DNA from: Fasciola hepatica
Lineage: Eukaryota > Platyhelminthes > Trematoda > Plagiorchiida > Fasciolidae
Reading direction: 5' to 3'
Length of the DNA: 64,000 bases
NCBI GenBank assembly: GCA_948099385.1
Contig: CANUEZ040000193.1
Location: forward strand, 5,840,501-5,904,500
In this document: positions 25,191-37,900 of the stretch, in pieces
How the letters are laid out: every line of letters starts with the position of its first letter
Numbering within the stretch: the first letter of the stretch is position 1
The notes under the pieces: generated by a model
Seen by the model: the letters and a program-made list of their open reading frames with translations, nothing else
Database searches by the model: none
What the model was told of the DNA's origin: nothing
Translations under genes and position numbers: made by a program

Positions 25191-25514
25191 TGGCTCGACT
25201 GGAAGTTCCATTTGCACAGAATCGGACGAAAGGGACCTATACCCTGGTCTCAAAGATCTCTGGATATAAATCCAACGGCATATATCCTGGGCGGTTAGTT
25301 TGAGATGAAATTTCACGATCTCAAGATGGAGAATTTAAATGAGTTGGAAAATCGGATCCAATCTGTATGTGGTGCGATTCTAACATCAATGCTAGAGGCA
25401 GTTCAACATAATATGATTCGACGGCTGACGATTTGCCTGGCTCAATTTGATGGCGATTTTAGCATCTGCTGTGACGGTAAATACGGTGCCTATCAGCAAC
25501 AGAGAACGAACTAG
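25190..25514 (+). pseudogene. Mariner-family (IS630-Tc1-mariner) transposase C-terminal relic
   Basis: Plus-strand frame with RIGRKGPIPWSQRSLDINP (about 25214-25270), which matches the conserved WPPRSPDLTP region before the last catalytic acidic residue of animal mariner-type transposases. After a TAG at 25296-25298 the same frame continues from an ATG at 25305 as NLNELENRI ... MLEAVQHNMIRRLTICLA, the usual helical C-terminus. Only the last quarter of the enzyme is visible. No terminal inverted repeats or TA target duplication were found. Confidence 0.72.
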
Positions 25515-26270
25515 TACTTTTGTTTAGAGCCAGAGAACGATCAATTATTATTTTTAAAGACCAACACGACCTGATTTTGCTTGTTGATCTCGGTTTTTAA
25601 AACCAAGTTTGAGGTAATCGTGGTCCAGGCTCAATTGTCGTTTTCGCTTATTCGGTCCATGAACCATAGTGGAAAATGGGGCAGTTCAATAGTCAACAGT
25701 CACGCTTCAACCCCCGAAATTTGACGATGACGAGGGGGTTTTCCAACTGTGAAACGGCAAATAGGTCCACAGTCAGATTGGAGCCGCAAATACCCAACTG
25801 GACCATAACCAGTTGCAGATGCGGCACTAAAGATGTGCAGCTCTACTGTCCCATATGGTGGGTATTTCGATACCATACATCTATCAACGCGAATGAGAGT
25901 AATAGATTGTATGTTCTTCGACTATTTCGTCCATCTGTCTCGCTCGCGTTCATCGGACTGACGGTCCCAATCCAGACACTGGTTGCATAAACCGCAAATG
26001 ATCTGCCTCGCTGGTGGCAACATAGTAGGGACCAAACGCAAGGGATCATACAAGGGAGCTACATGTTTACGACAGACAAAAAGCAAGAGTTGCTACAAGG
26101 CACGATTTATGTTCGCGACGATCTCGCTGCATCTCAACATGGTATATACTGCAGAATGATCCATATCAAATAAATTATTATAAAACAGTATTATGCGACA
26201 AATATTGGGGGAATTACAAAAAATTTCACCATGGTAAAGACATTATCAAACAACTGTTTCTACTAACACA
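25515..26270. other. No feature recognised
   Basis: This contains overlapping frames of 104 codons (25676, plus) and 68 codons (26049, minus) without recognisable motifs. The stretch separates the mariner relic from the PLE relic. Confidence 0.4.
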
Positions 26271-27260
26271 ATATGGGTTTTCATCGATGTATGGCTGCGG
26301 CTTCGGCAAACCTCAATAGATCTGCATTCGTTATCACGTATATGACCCGAAACGCAGTGTTTCGGTCAGCTGGATGTTGCGTCATCTGAAGATGACAAGC
26401 GACGGCAGACGACCATAACTTTTGATTTCGAACGTTTTGAATATGCGTTTGATCTGAACTTGATTGCATCACAAGACATTGTACCCAATTTGTAATGTGT
26501 TCAATTTTTTGGTAAAAAAAAAATGTCGTTCTGTTCCACCCACGTAGGTTGCACCGCAAATTCGTAAATAAGATTAGATTTGGTGTACAGAGGTGGACGT
26601 TATTTTCACCGAGGGCTTTGAGGATCCCAATCGTTCGATGAACAATTCTGAGGTCAAATGCATATAATGTTCTGGGAATCGTTGAACAAAGTCGCCGTTT
26701 GAGCAGGCATTGAAATCATCACATTTGAATGGTAGACAGCGAATGACTAGTGATTTATCTACTGAACAATTCGTTTATCTGGTAACAAAGGCCTGCTGTG
26801 TCTTTTGATAAACGTATTAGGATGAGCGTTTTCGGTCGACGCCTATTTCAGCTGTTGTAGTTCGCTGTCAATCATGTTTCTGTGCAAAGTTGTCCTACTC
26901 TCTGAAATGGTGTTCGGACAAGCCTACGTTTATCGTCCACAGGCACAAAGCTGTCAGTGTGCAATAAGAGGCTTGTGCAATTTTCTTTTCAATGAAATCT
27001 GATTTGCCGAATGTTCCGTTATTCCTCCTAGTAATAATATTCTCAAGGAAGAGAAATGTATTGTCCACAACTGCGCGCATCGTAGTTCGTATATTTGGAT
27101 GCCGAAGATTGAGTCCATCCATAATCCACGTCGTCTATTCAAGACTTTCGTGACGATAGGAATATCATCAACGTATATTTTCTAAAGCTCTGTGCCTTCC
27201 AGGATTTTAATCGCCTTCACAAGTTGGCGGAATCCATTTTTCCGAAATAATTGGTGACTG
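26270..27260 (-). pseudogene. Penelope-like element, 3' half: polymerase catalytic box to GIY-YIG tail
   Basis: On the minus strand, in order: a catalytic KIYVDDIP box (27180-27158), then FLFLENIITRRNNG (about 27050), matching the PLE LPFLDVLVTR block. A long eroded stretch follows, then SAVACHLQMTQHPADRN ... ADLLRFAEAAAI (about 26410-26290), matching the C-terminal part of the PLE GIY-YIG endonuclease region. Frames change between the blocks. The 5' half of a PLE polymerase lies immediately to the right but on the opposite strand. Confidence 0.75.
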
Positions 27261-27538
27261 TTGTAGAGAATCTTTCATTGGTTGCACTAAATGAACTACA
27301 ATTGTGGGCTGTCTCTTGAGATCTAGGTTTCTCTATACCACCGAAGAAAATAAACAGCACAGAGACAATAGCAAAATTTGAATATCTATTCGAACAACTA
27401 AAAATATTTTAACTCACTTAAAAAGATGCGCAGACTTGGTTCCAAGCGGAGCCGGTTGACTTCGAACCACAGTAACTGGTAACATCGTCCAGACATCAGT
27501 CACTCACCACATCTGAGTGCATCTTTATTATTGAAAAT

Positions 27539-28270
27539 ATGCAGTTGCAAACTAACTTGGTAATTTTACGCCCAAACGATGATTCCGGACCCGTGCTGAC
27601 TCAATGGAGTGAATATGAGAAAATGGAGACCGTTCTTGACTATCCCAGCAAGTTTGTGCGTCGGGATAACTGCGATGAACCTGATGAATTAGAACAAGAG
27701 GTATCGACAGAAGCACACTTTCGACTAGCTGTGAGACCACAGCTCAACATCTGAAGCCAAATGGAACTCAAAGTCCACAACTGAATGGTCCACCGAAACA
27801 ACACAAACCAGAAGTTTCACTTGGACAAATACTATATATGATAACTTCATCACAGCACGAACTGGCGAAATGGGTGTTGAAATTGCTTGAGCCAGTTCAT
27901 GATTTAATGGCCAGAGACACTATCAAAGAACGTTTCAAAAAGTAGAGATCTTTGGGCCAGATCATTGTGAAAGGGAAACACACGGTTTCATTTGATATCC
28001 AATCACTGTTCACGAACTTCCCCCTCAGGAAGGCCATACGTATCATCTGCTCCCATGTCGAGCAAAACCAACTCAAAATCGGTACACCAGTCTCATTTCA
28101 GGAACGACAGTTACTACTATGCTCAACAGTCGTATCCTGTTCTTCCCTTTGCCGAGCCTACAGAGAAATTGACGCAGTCGCAATGCGGAGCTCATTGGAT
28201 TCATTTTTTTCAGGAAATATTTTGGTTCACTTTGAGGAAAATACGAGCAAGTTTATGAATGCAGTGTAAG
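27539..28270 (+). pseudogene. Penelope-like element, 5' half of reverse transcriptase, inverted
   Basis: Plus-strand blocks in PLE order are NLVILRPNDDSGPV (27557), matching the RPDKG.GVV block, and GPPKQHKPEVSLGQI ... SSQHELAKWVLKLLEPVHD (27790-27905). After a stop near 27942 come FDIQSLFTNFPLRKAI (27988-28035) and YREIDAVAMRSSL (about 28160-28200), matching FDVxSLFTNVPL and VDGVAMGSPL. The piece stops just where the YxDD half should follow; that half is on the other strand at 27180. Together they account for most of one polymerase in two opposed pieces. Confidence 0.78.
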
Positions 28271-29120
28271 TGATATAAGGTCCCATGGCTATAAAAGCCC
28301 ACTGCACTAATAAAGATTACTGGAAATCAGGCCCATGCAATTCTTTCGTTTGTGTGCCTATATCTACTGGCGCAATTGATGGGTGGTGTGGTGAACAGGG
28401 TAAACGAATCTGACCTGCATGCTGTATAAGATAGCATAGGACCTAAACGAAAAAAATGTTTATTGCTTTAGTTGTCATAGTTTTTCATGTTGCCGTGGCA
28501 GATGTTTTTTGGTTCGAACGCACATGTGATCTTCAACAAAGACTACGAAAATATTGCTTCTGCTGTGGTCACAGAAAGGCCAGTCCGAATAACAACGAGC
28601 GTTAACTGGAGCGCCAGCTGTGGTTGAGTGAGTGTGGACATCAATGCGCGGTACACCTTCCAACTGATGAGCTGAACAGACCGTTTGTATATGCCTCCTG
28701 GTGTTTCACGTATAAGGAAGTAGCGTGGTAGTCCATTTCAATGAGGAATCACTCGCTGATTCGTGAAAATCCATTAGGCCTTGCTTCGTCGATCGAACAC
28801 CAACATTTTATGGTTTACAGCAAACGTCGCTTCTCAAGAAATCAGAATCTATTATCAGTTCACGTACTCAATCAACTGATTGCACTTCAAAGCGCAGTAC
28901 ACCTTCCAACTGATGAGCTGAAAAGTCTGTTCGTATATGCCTCTGTCAACCATATCCACAGCTGAGACATGAGATCTGTGTTCTGGTCCGGTACCTTATC
29001 TGAACTCCATCAAGTAATGTCATAACCCTCTCAGTTTCTTGTGTCATCGTCAGCAATATACGAAATCACACTTTTTGTGAAGTTTTCCTGCCTAATTCAC
29101 TCAAAAAGCAATTGCGTATC
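28270..29120. other. Mixed region with a TATA-like box and a 60-bp direct repeat
   Basis: GGCTATAAAAGCCC at about 28285 and AATAAAG shortly after resemble a promoter and polyadenylation signal; similar words near 42955 suggest a decayed LTR. A block of about 55 bases centred on TACACCTTCCAACTGATGAG occurs at 28650 and again at 28895, 245 bases apart. A Cys-rich frame near 28560 (YCFCCGH) was too short to assign. Confidence 0.35.
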
Positions 29121-29124
29121 ATCA

Positions 29125-32100
29125 GTCGAACAGAACACTAGTTATTGGTATACAGGACTGATTACCGCACGTTATTTGCATTTGATTGAACTGTCAACTT
29201 CCATCGGACAGCACACACGTGGACAACCCATTGATCAATGAAACGAAGGACTGTTGCACATTTTCTTTAGACACGTAGTCAGCTGATCGAACAATAGAGA
29301 CGAATTTGTGGATGAATGGTGTCTGTAATCTTGCCACAAATTAGAATGCCGTGATATTTGACCGAGTTATGGTTGGATCGGCTGTCGAGGAACGTGGTTC
29401 CCATGTCTATTTAAAAATGAAGATGCTGCTTGCTCGTTTGGATCGGGGGACAGATTACGTCATTACCTGAGTCGAGTCTGCGCAACTCTTCATTTCATAA
29501 ACTCTCCCATGGCCGACTATTCCACTGGTCAGCTGATTGTTGTCCGACTTATTTGACGTCAGCTCGACTTTGCTGACCTCATTACTTTCATTCTTTGTTT
29601 GCAGATTTGATTCATTTATCCAACCCTCAGTTGGTATTACTAAATTTCCTTTTCGAGGGACACATCATTTGGTTTCAAAACTTGATTGACTTTACTTAGT
29701 TTGGTTTGTTATTAGTTGACCTATTGCGTGCAAAAATGACCTCAGAGGTCAAAGCGGGACTGCATTTGCATGTGCAAAGTAAATGCATTTGATCGTTCAA
29801 GGGATTCGTAGTGGCCTCGATAAGAATGAAGAAAAGACCGTTATCTGGCCACCATATTTACCTGAACTGATTTTTCCGAGGTTTCTGTCGACCTCTTTAT
29901 CAAATCCAACTGTACTCGGTCGCGGTTCGCTTTCTGATTCATCGTTGCGATCGTTTGCATTCCGTGTGTTACTCGTATCGGTACTGTTTCGATTCCACGT
30001 TGAACAGTACACATTGTCACATCTTTCTTTTGGCATGCATCTTTTCTACTCGTTCAACAGAGAGGATTACGTTGGAATTTCGATGTGAGACCGGAATAAA
30101 GACACGTTCATAAGCCTCGCTCAAATGTCTCCCGAATGATGAAGTTTAGCTTTTTCAGTCATTTAGTGGTATATTATGCGGCTTAGTCAGTGATTATGCT
30201 CCCATGTTGCATCTGCTTCTCCATCTGCAAATCCAAATACAGATAGGAAGCAATAAGTTTAAAGTTATACACGACGGACAGAAAAATAACGCAACCAGTG
30301 GTACCAGGTTTGTGGCTGGTGAACGAGATGAACATCCAAGTGATCGATCACGATGTTCAACGTGCAGGCACGGAAAAGAGCTGCCGAATACAATGCAAAC
30401 CATTGGAGAAGCGGGTACAGTTTCTTGTTTAATTTACGCGATAATTAGTCAGATCAATTCCTACGGAATTCATGCAAATAAAATGAAATGAGTATATTTT
30501 ATTGAAGCAATGACACGCCAGTATATATTTGGACTATAGTTTTCAGAGTACTGATTCACCCTTATCTACCTAGTGGAGTGCAAGGCGGCGATGTAAATGT
30601 ACATTTGTCTTGGTGGATTTATACGAAATTTGGTTCCATGGGGAATCATCATCGAAACACAGGATCGCTTGTTTGGCAAGAACACATGAAACAAAACACA
30701 TTCGTGTAATCGTGTAACGAATTTCTTTTCACAAAGTCAGACAGCTTGAAATCGAACATATTGGAACAGAAGAATCAAATTACAAATGGGAACATTTTAT
30801 CCATGAGTCACAGCTTCCACCTACTCAGCTCGTTTCTTCAAGTACGCCGATGAAAATAATTCACAAGAACAAACATTTCCGAGCAGTCTAGCCTTGTGGT
30901 AAACACTCACAAATGTCTAGATTTCATTGTTTCCACGGTGAGATCACGTTTTCTAGAAGACAGCTCTACTGTTGAATCTACTCCTCTTACACGTTTAAAC
31001 AATTTGAATTATCACGGTTTTAGAGAACTTTCATTGATCTTTACATACAGGCATTGCTGTCTGGAAAGTTCATCGATCTCCTCTTCAAATTCTTGAAGTC
31101 CAACAGTTCGTTGCTTCGCAATCTGTTATTTCTTCATTCATACATAAGTGTATGTTTCCCATGTTTCCATATTGTTCTGCCGTATTTATTTCCGTCTGTT
31201 GAAAATAGCCTACATCACTGTTGGTAGAGGCCTGTACAAAATCGATCTTGTTTCTGGGCGTAAGCGATAAGCATATAACATCTTGCATTCCATATGTCAG
31301 AAATATCAAAGCGGACTGTTCAATGATGAAGTATTATCTGAGCCGTCAACACGTTTTGACGTACGAGGACTTTCTTCACATGTTCAGCTAAACATGCTCA
31401 AACCAGTATAATAATAAATTCATAGAAGAAAATCGAAAATAGGATTTGGTAATTCAGGAACTGGCGTAAATGCTGTATCAGCAGTTTTTTGAATGTCCTT
31501 TGACAGAAACTTTCCATGGGTCTGTTGATATTTTCAATAAAACCTGTTGTCGAGATGACAAAACAGACGCGACAGAGCGAGTAGTCTCGTCTTTGACCGG
31601 ATCTCCGTTATATAGGAACTAACTAAATGGTTGCTGAGGTTTCGAAATCCTGTTTCGTTGTGAAGGACAGTTGACAATCTAGAATAATTTCCGTTCAAAT
31701 ATAAGGTGACCTATCCCCAGTGAACACTGAGAAAATGGATCAAATAAAGTATCTGTCTACAATGACACCAGCTATTCTGCACTGAAATTGATCCAGAGAA
31801 GTACAAGATAAGCACAGTGCAAACACTGTTTCTCGGGCTAGAGTAGATTTGGACGACAGAGCCACTGGAGGGAGAAATCAATCGAATTATTAAAACACTG
31901 ATGTCAACTGCGTATCCAGCCTAATTCCTGGCAACCTATTATCAAATCAAGCTGATAAAGAATAGTCTTCCACTCTGCTTGGGAATATAATCATAAATAG
32001 CTCATAAATTAGACGTTCTAATCAACCAAATCAACAATCGTTTGAAGCCAACTTCCAGCGAATCTACTGTACTGCGGAAACTGTAATTATGTTCATGTTA

Positions 32101-34908
32101 TTCCCCGGTCACACGTCATACAATGAACCAACACATTCAAATGTGGCTTGAGAAAGAAACGCAACACGATTGCGTCATCGATCGATGAAAGACCACTAAC
32201 TGCCACAAATTGTTTGGAGACAAAGCATTATGTCACTGCAAGTCAGACATTCGTAGTGATTTCCCTACTGGAAACACTGGAAAAACATTTCTTCAATGAG
32301 CGACGCGAGATCATCACATGATCCAACGAAGCATATAAAGCAATAAATTTTATTCAATCAACAATTACATGAAACAGGTTATGTATGCTCAGGCAGCGCA
32401 AGTAGAGATCAACTTTTTGATTGCTGTCATTATATTCACTGATATTTGAGTTTTTCTATCCGTTTGACGCGAGCATCGTAATTGATTGGTAAATGTGGTA
32501 AAGGTGATGTGATTGTGGTGATGCTTCATGCGACAGACGCGCCCAGAAAGCTGCCCAACCGGAGAAGACAGGCAAGTTACAAAACAATTCTGCTACGTTT
32601 ATGGAATGCGAGTAATGATCGTCAAACGTTTTTCCCAATTTATAGTTTGAAAAGGTGAGCTTTTAGTGAGATATTTGCACATGTTTACTATTTTCTTGGT
32701 ATGACAGGGTAAAAGATAAATTAGAGGAACGTTGTTCATATGTGAAACTGAACTTGAAGTTATGGTTACCAGTGTTGTACTGACCTGTTTGTTTTGGTTT
32801 ATGGTAATATTTGAACAATATTTTCCTGCAACTAGTGAATATTCATCTGATTTGGCAAATACGGTTGAGTGAGGATATTTGATTAGGACATCAGAACACT
32901 CGGTATCAAAACAACTACTTGTCAATGTTTTACGTGTGATAAAATATTAAACGTTTGTACAGATGCTGCACACTGGATGATAGGAAAGCAGAAAGATAGC
33001 CGGTAATCTTGATTGCAGCAAGTGACAAATTCGTGTCCATACAGCAGAGGTGTTATCAGTTTAACGACAGATATTGTGTTGATAACTGTCAGTTACGCGG
33101 TGTTGGTGATTACGTCACATCATTTTGTGTGTTGCTTCTGAGCACATAATGTGGTATTGTTTCGAGCGGACGGTTGCCGAGATCTGGCCTCTGGCATTTC
33201 TTGTTGCTCTTACTTTGACATTTTATATGAGAAAAGATGCTCCATTATTATTGGTCAAATGATCCGATTCCATGGAAGAGATGGTAATTGTCGTTTGTCA
33301 GCTCTTCACTTGTATTTTGTTTAACCGACTTTGATGATAAGCCTTTATGTGTCAAGACGTTTTTCTTGCTGTTCAACATACGTCACCTGCCCCACACTGA
33401 GAGCTGGAAATGTACGGACATTCTGCCTTTCATTCATAAATGATTAATAGTCGAGAGATGAACAAAACATGGATTCCGGCAGCGTAATTCATCATTCTGA
33501 CTTCGGATATGGCTATCACGCGACTGAGGTCGACTGTTTACCACATCTACTTTACTGCCACATCTAAATTGAATTCATGGGTAGAAAGATTGCTTTTCGA
33601 CATAATTGAATTCACTTATTAGGTTGAATGAGTCCATCCAGTTACCAAATCTTAATTCCTATTCATGCTCAACTTAAAATGTATCGGGAAAGGATGCGTT
33701 TTAGTCCAGTTCTGGACATAAGCAGCTTGTTACAACATGTGATAGAAACGTGATGAAATAAAAGTATCCAATCTAGCCCATTGGAGGTAATAATATTTAG
33801 GCTGCTTGTTTTTCATTGATCAAACAAATGCGTCCAACAAGAAGGATTACTCACTCAATGTATCTTCTCTACCAGTGAGTGTCTTCCGAAGAAACTATCA
33901 AAAATATAAGGACATTAGATAGAAGAATGAGAAAACCCAGTAGATTGATAGGAGGTAAACCAAAGAACCCTTCTGCTTATGTACAAACAACATCCAGTTT
34001 CAATTTCACGGAGACTGATCGCATCATAAAAAAGAAGTTTAAATTCTATCCTTCTTAAGACCTAAATTAGGAGATATTTGTATGGCTTAGTTAGAGAACG
34101 GTATTATCGCTGAACAACTCAAGCAGCTGCAAATGTAAGGGCGTATTGTGTGCTAGGCTCATCATCAACATGAGCAACATCAACGTTAGGAATTTGGTCG
34201 GGTCAACTTTGTGATCTGATTCAATTAGGTATTTCGCAATTGAAAGAGGCCGAAGCTCTGACGTCATTCTCTTTGGCCGCATTGCGCGGTGTCATCCATT
34301 TTTCCAACCATTTGTGTATGTTCTCCGACGCTGATTGAGCCAAGCAGCTATCCGTTCTCCCTGTGGATGCGTCACCGTAGCTGTAAGTGAATTGATAGAA
34401 AACATGTGAAACATTGGGATAGGCAAGACTGTCTGAATGACATTTGAATCCCGACCTGTTGGTAATCAGTAACATGAATAGTTGCATCACAGTGTGTATG
34501 AGTATCTTATGGCTGATTTATGTATACGTATGTTTCAATGAAAAGGTGGTCACCTCCGAATACTAAAACGATAGAAACTTGCTTCTTGTTGACTGTATTT
34601 GATGTTTACCGTCGAATGAAACTTATAGGGCCTCCTGCCTAATTGCACGTGTTCAATAGTCATTTCTGCTATGCACGGACCACGCGACAACCCGATTTTC
34701 TCTTCCCGCCACTCAGGAGATGAAGAAAACGGTTATTAGGGAGAAATATTTAGCGTGCATTTCGAGATAGTGATTGTAGCGTAAACGTGCAACGGTCAAA
34801 TGACATCCGTGCTTAACAGCTAGTTAGTATTGTGATATGCCGATTTTGCAAGAATGATATAGGCTTCAAAGAAATTCATGACTATAGAACATATGGTGAT
34901 CCTGTAAC
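29125..34908 (-). repeat. Interspersed repeat family R, copy B (full-length type)
   Basis: This is the reverse complement of copy D (48450-54310) over its whole 5.8 kb with moderate divergence. It starts, in element orientation, at about 34908 with the PLE endonuclease-side sequence. It passes the 60-codon landmark frame (32638-32456) and the ACAAACCTGGTACCA block (30315) and ends near 29125. The left satellite array begins directly at 34909. Only the PLE remnant at its start shows protein similarity. Confidence 0.85.
34091..34490 (-). pseudogene. PLE GIY-YIG endonuclease remnant in family R copy B
   Basis: The minus frame from 34490 reads SHVFYQFTYSYGDASTGRTD, followed by a helix ending KWLEKWMTPRNAAKE. 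A shifted frame (34282-34091) then gives LRPLSIAKYLIESDHKVDP. Compared with PLE endonucleases (YxFxCSCGxxYIGRT ... SAIAKHLIxSGHxVD), the CSCG cysteines and YIG are degraded, while GRT with its conserved arginine remains. The frameshift lies near 34275. This is the only coding-like part of family R. Confidence 0.72.
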
Positions 34909-37900
34909 GTTTCGCGCGCAAACTTCAGGTCATCCAACCACATTCGAAATTTGCGGTTGTTAGAGCTGATCAGTGATCAAAATCCTCATCCACACTCACG
35001 GTTTGAACACGAGCACTTCCATCTCGAAGACGTGTTTATTTCCACTATGCCTTGCCAGACGCGTAAGAGATGATCCGAATCACCAAATTTAGCTTGTTCA
35101 GATGTCGACCTCTATGACAGCCAGAAATGCTCGACAACTTCAAATGGAGACACGGTTCCAGACCTAGTTTAATCCAAGCGAATGCTTCCCACCATATCAG
35201 AGATTCTCCTTAGGAGCACGGCAACCGATCCACGTTTTCAACCCTGCTTCGTCTTATTTTTACATAGATATCACGCAATTACTTGCGCTTAGTTTGGGAT
35301 GGATAAATGGGATATTGATTGGTTGACTGTCCTTTTCGACTTCACGTTTCACGCGCAAACCTCAGGTCATCCAACCAACGGGAACTCGGAAGAACCAGAT
35401 TCGAGTTTCGTTGTTGTTAGAGCTGATCAGTGATGCATATCCTCATCCACACCCACGGTTTGAACCCGAGCAATTCCATTCCGAAGACGTGTTTATTACC
35501 ACTGCGCCCTCATACTGCCGGCCGAGGTGATTCGAATCTCCAAATTAAACTTGTTCAGATGTCGACCTCTATGACAGCCAGAAATTCTCGACAACTTCAA
35601 ATGGAGACACGGTTCCAGACCCATTCTCATCCAAGCAAATGCTTCCCACCATATCAGGTATTCTCCACAGGAACACGGCAACCGATCCACGTTTTCAACC
35701 GTGCATCGCCGTATTTTGATATTTATATCACGCAAATACTCGCGCTTAGTTTGGGATTGTTCAATTGGATATTGATTGGTTGACTGTCCTTTTCGACTTC
35801 ACGTTTCACGCGCAAACCTCAAGTCATCCAACCAACGTGAACTCGGAAGAACCAGATTCGAGTTTCGTTGTTGTTAGAGCTGATCAGTGATGCATATCCT
35901 CATCCACACTCACGGTTTGAACACGAGCACTTCCATCTCGAAGACGTGTTTATTTCCACTATGCCTTGCTAGACGCGTAAGAGATGATCCGAATCACCAA
36001 ATTTAGCTTGTTCAGATGTCGACCTCTATGACAGCCAGAAATGCTCGACAACTTCAAATGGAGACACGGTTCCAGACCTAGTTTAATCCAAGCGAATGCT
36101 TCCCAACATATCAGGTATTCTCCACAGGAACACGGCAACCGATCCACGTTTTCAACCCAGCTTCGCCTCTTTTTATACAGATATCACGCAATGACTTGCA
36201 CTTCGTTTGGGACTGCTGATTTGGATATTGATTGGTTGACTGTCGTTTTCGACTTCACGTTTCACGCGCAAACTTCAGGTCATCCAACCAACGTGAACTC
36301 GGAAGAACCAGATTCGAGTTTCGTTGTTGTTAGAGCTGATCAGTGGTGCAAATCCTCAGCCACACCCACGGTTTGATCACGAGCACTTCCATCTCGAAGA
36401 CGTGTTTATTTCCACTGCGCCTTCAAACTGCCGGCCCAGTTGATCCGAATCACCAAATTAAGCTTGTTCAGATGTCGACCTCTATGACAGCCAGAAATTC
36501 TCGACAACTTCAAATGGAGACACGGTTCCAGACCCATTCTCATCCAAGCAAATGCTTCCCACCATATCAGGTATTCTCCACAGGAACACGGCAACCGATC
36601 CACGTTTTCAACCGTGCATCGCCGTATTTTGATATTTATATCACGCAAATACTCGCGCTTAGTTTGGGATTGTTCAATTGGATATTGATTGGTTGACTGT
36701 CCTTTTCGACTTCACGTTTCACGCGCAAACCTCAAGTCATCCAACCAACGTGAACTCGGAAGAACCAGATTCGAGTTTCGTTGTTGTTAGAGCTGATCAG
36801 TGATGCATATCCTCATCCACACTCACGGTTTGAACACGAGCACTTCCATCTCGAAGACGTGTTTATTACCGCTTTGCCTTGACAGAATACTCCAAGTTGA
36901 TCCAAATCACCATATAAACTTTGCACAGATGTTGTTCTATATGACACCCGGATATGTTCGACAACTTCAAATGGAGACACGGTTCCAGACCTAGTTTAAT
37001 CCAAGCGAATGCTTCCCAACATATCAGGTGTTCTCCACAGGAACACGGCAACCGATCCACGTTTTCAACCCAGCTTCGCCTCTTTTTATACAGATATCAC
37101 ACAATGACTTGCACTTCGTTTGGGACTGCTTATTTGGATATTGATTGGTTGACTGTCGTTTTCGACTTCACGTTTCACGCGCAAACCTCAAGTCATCCAA
37201 CCAACGTGAACTCGGAAGAACCAGATTCGAGTTTCGTTGTTGTTAGAGCTGATCAGTGATGCATATCCTCATCCACACTCACGGTTTGAACACGAGCACT
37301 TCCATCTCGAAGACGTGTTTATTTCCACTATGCCTTGCTAGACGCGTAAGAGATGATCCGAATCACCAAATTTAGCTTGTTCAGATGTCGACCTCTATGA
37401 CAGCCAGAAATGCTCGACAACTTCAAATGGAGACACGGTTCCAGACCTAGTTTAGTCCAAGCGAATGCTTCCCAACATATCAGGTATTCTCCACAGGAAC
37501 ACGGCAACCGATCCACGTTTTCAACCCTGCTTCGCCTCTTTTTATACAGATATCACGCAATGACTTGCACTTAGTTTGGGACTGCTGATTTGGATATTGA
37601 TTGGATGACTGTCGTTTTCGACTTCACGTTTCACGCGCAAACCTCAGGTCATCCAACCAACGTGAACTCGGAAGAACCAGATTCGAGTTTCGTTGTTGTT
37701 AGAGCTGATCAGTGGTGCAAATCCTCAGCCACACCCACGGTTTGAACACGAGCACTTCCATCTCGAAGACGTGTTTATTTCCACTATGCCTTGCTAGACG
37801 CGTAAAAGATGATCCGAATCACCAAATCAAGCTTGTTCAGATGTCGACCTCTATGACAGCCAGAAATGCTCGACAAATTCAAATGGAGACACGCTTCCAG

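Noticed and set aside
28660..28685. CTGATGAGCTGAA as a hammerhead core (also at 28905)
   Set aside because: No room for stem II, no complementary stem III and no matching stem I.
32456..32638. A 60-codon frame repeated at 9217, 32456, 39321 and 50849, suggesting a conserved small gene
   Set aside because: The surrounding non-coding DNA and the opposite-strand frames are conserved to the same degree, so conservation reflects repeat family R, not coding.
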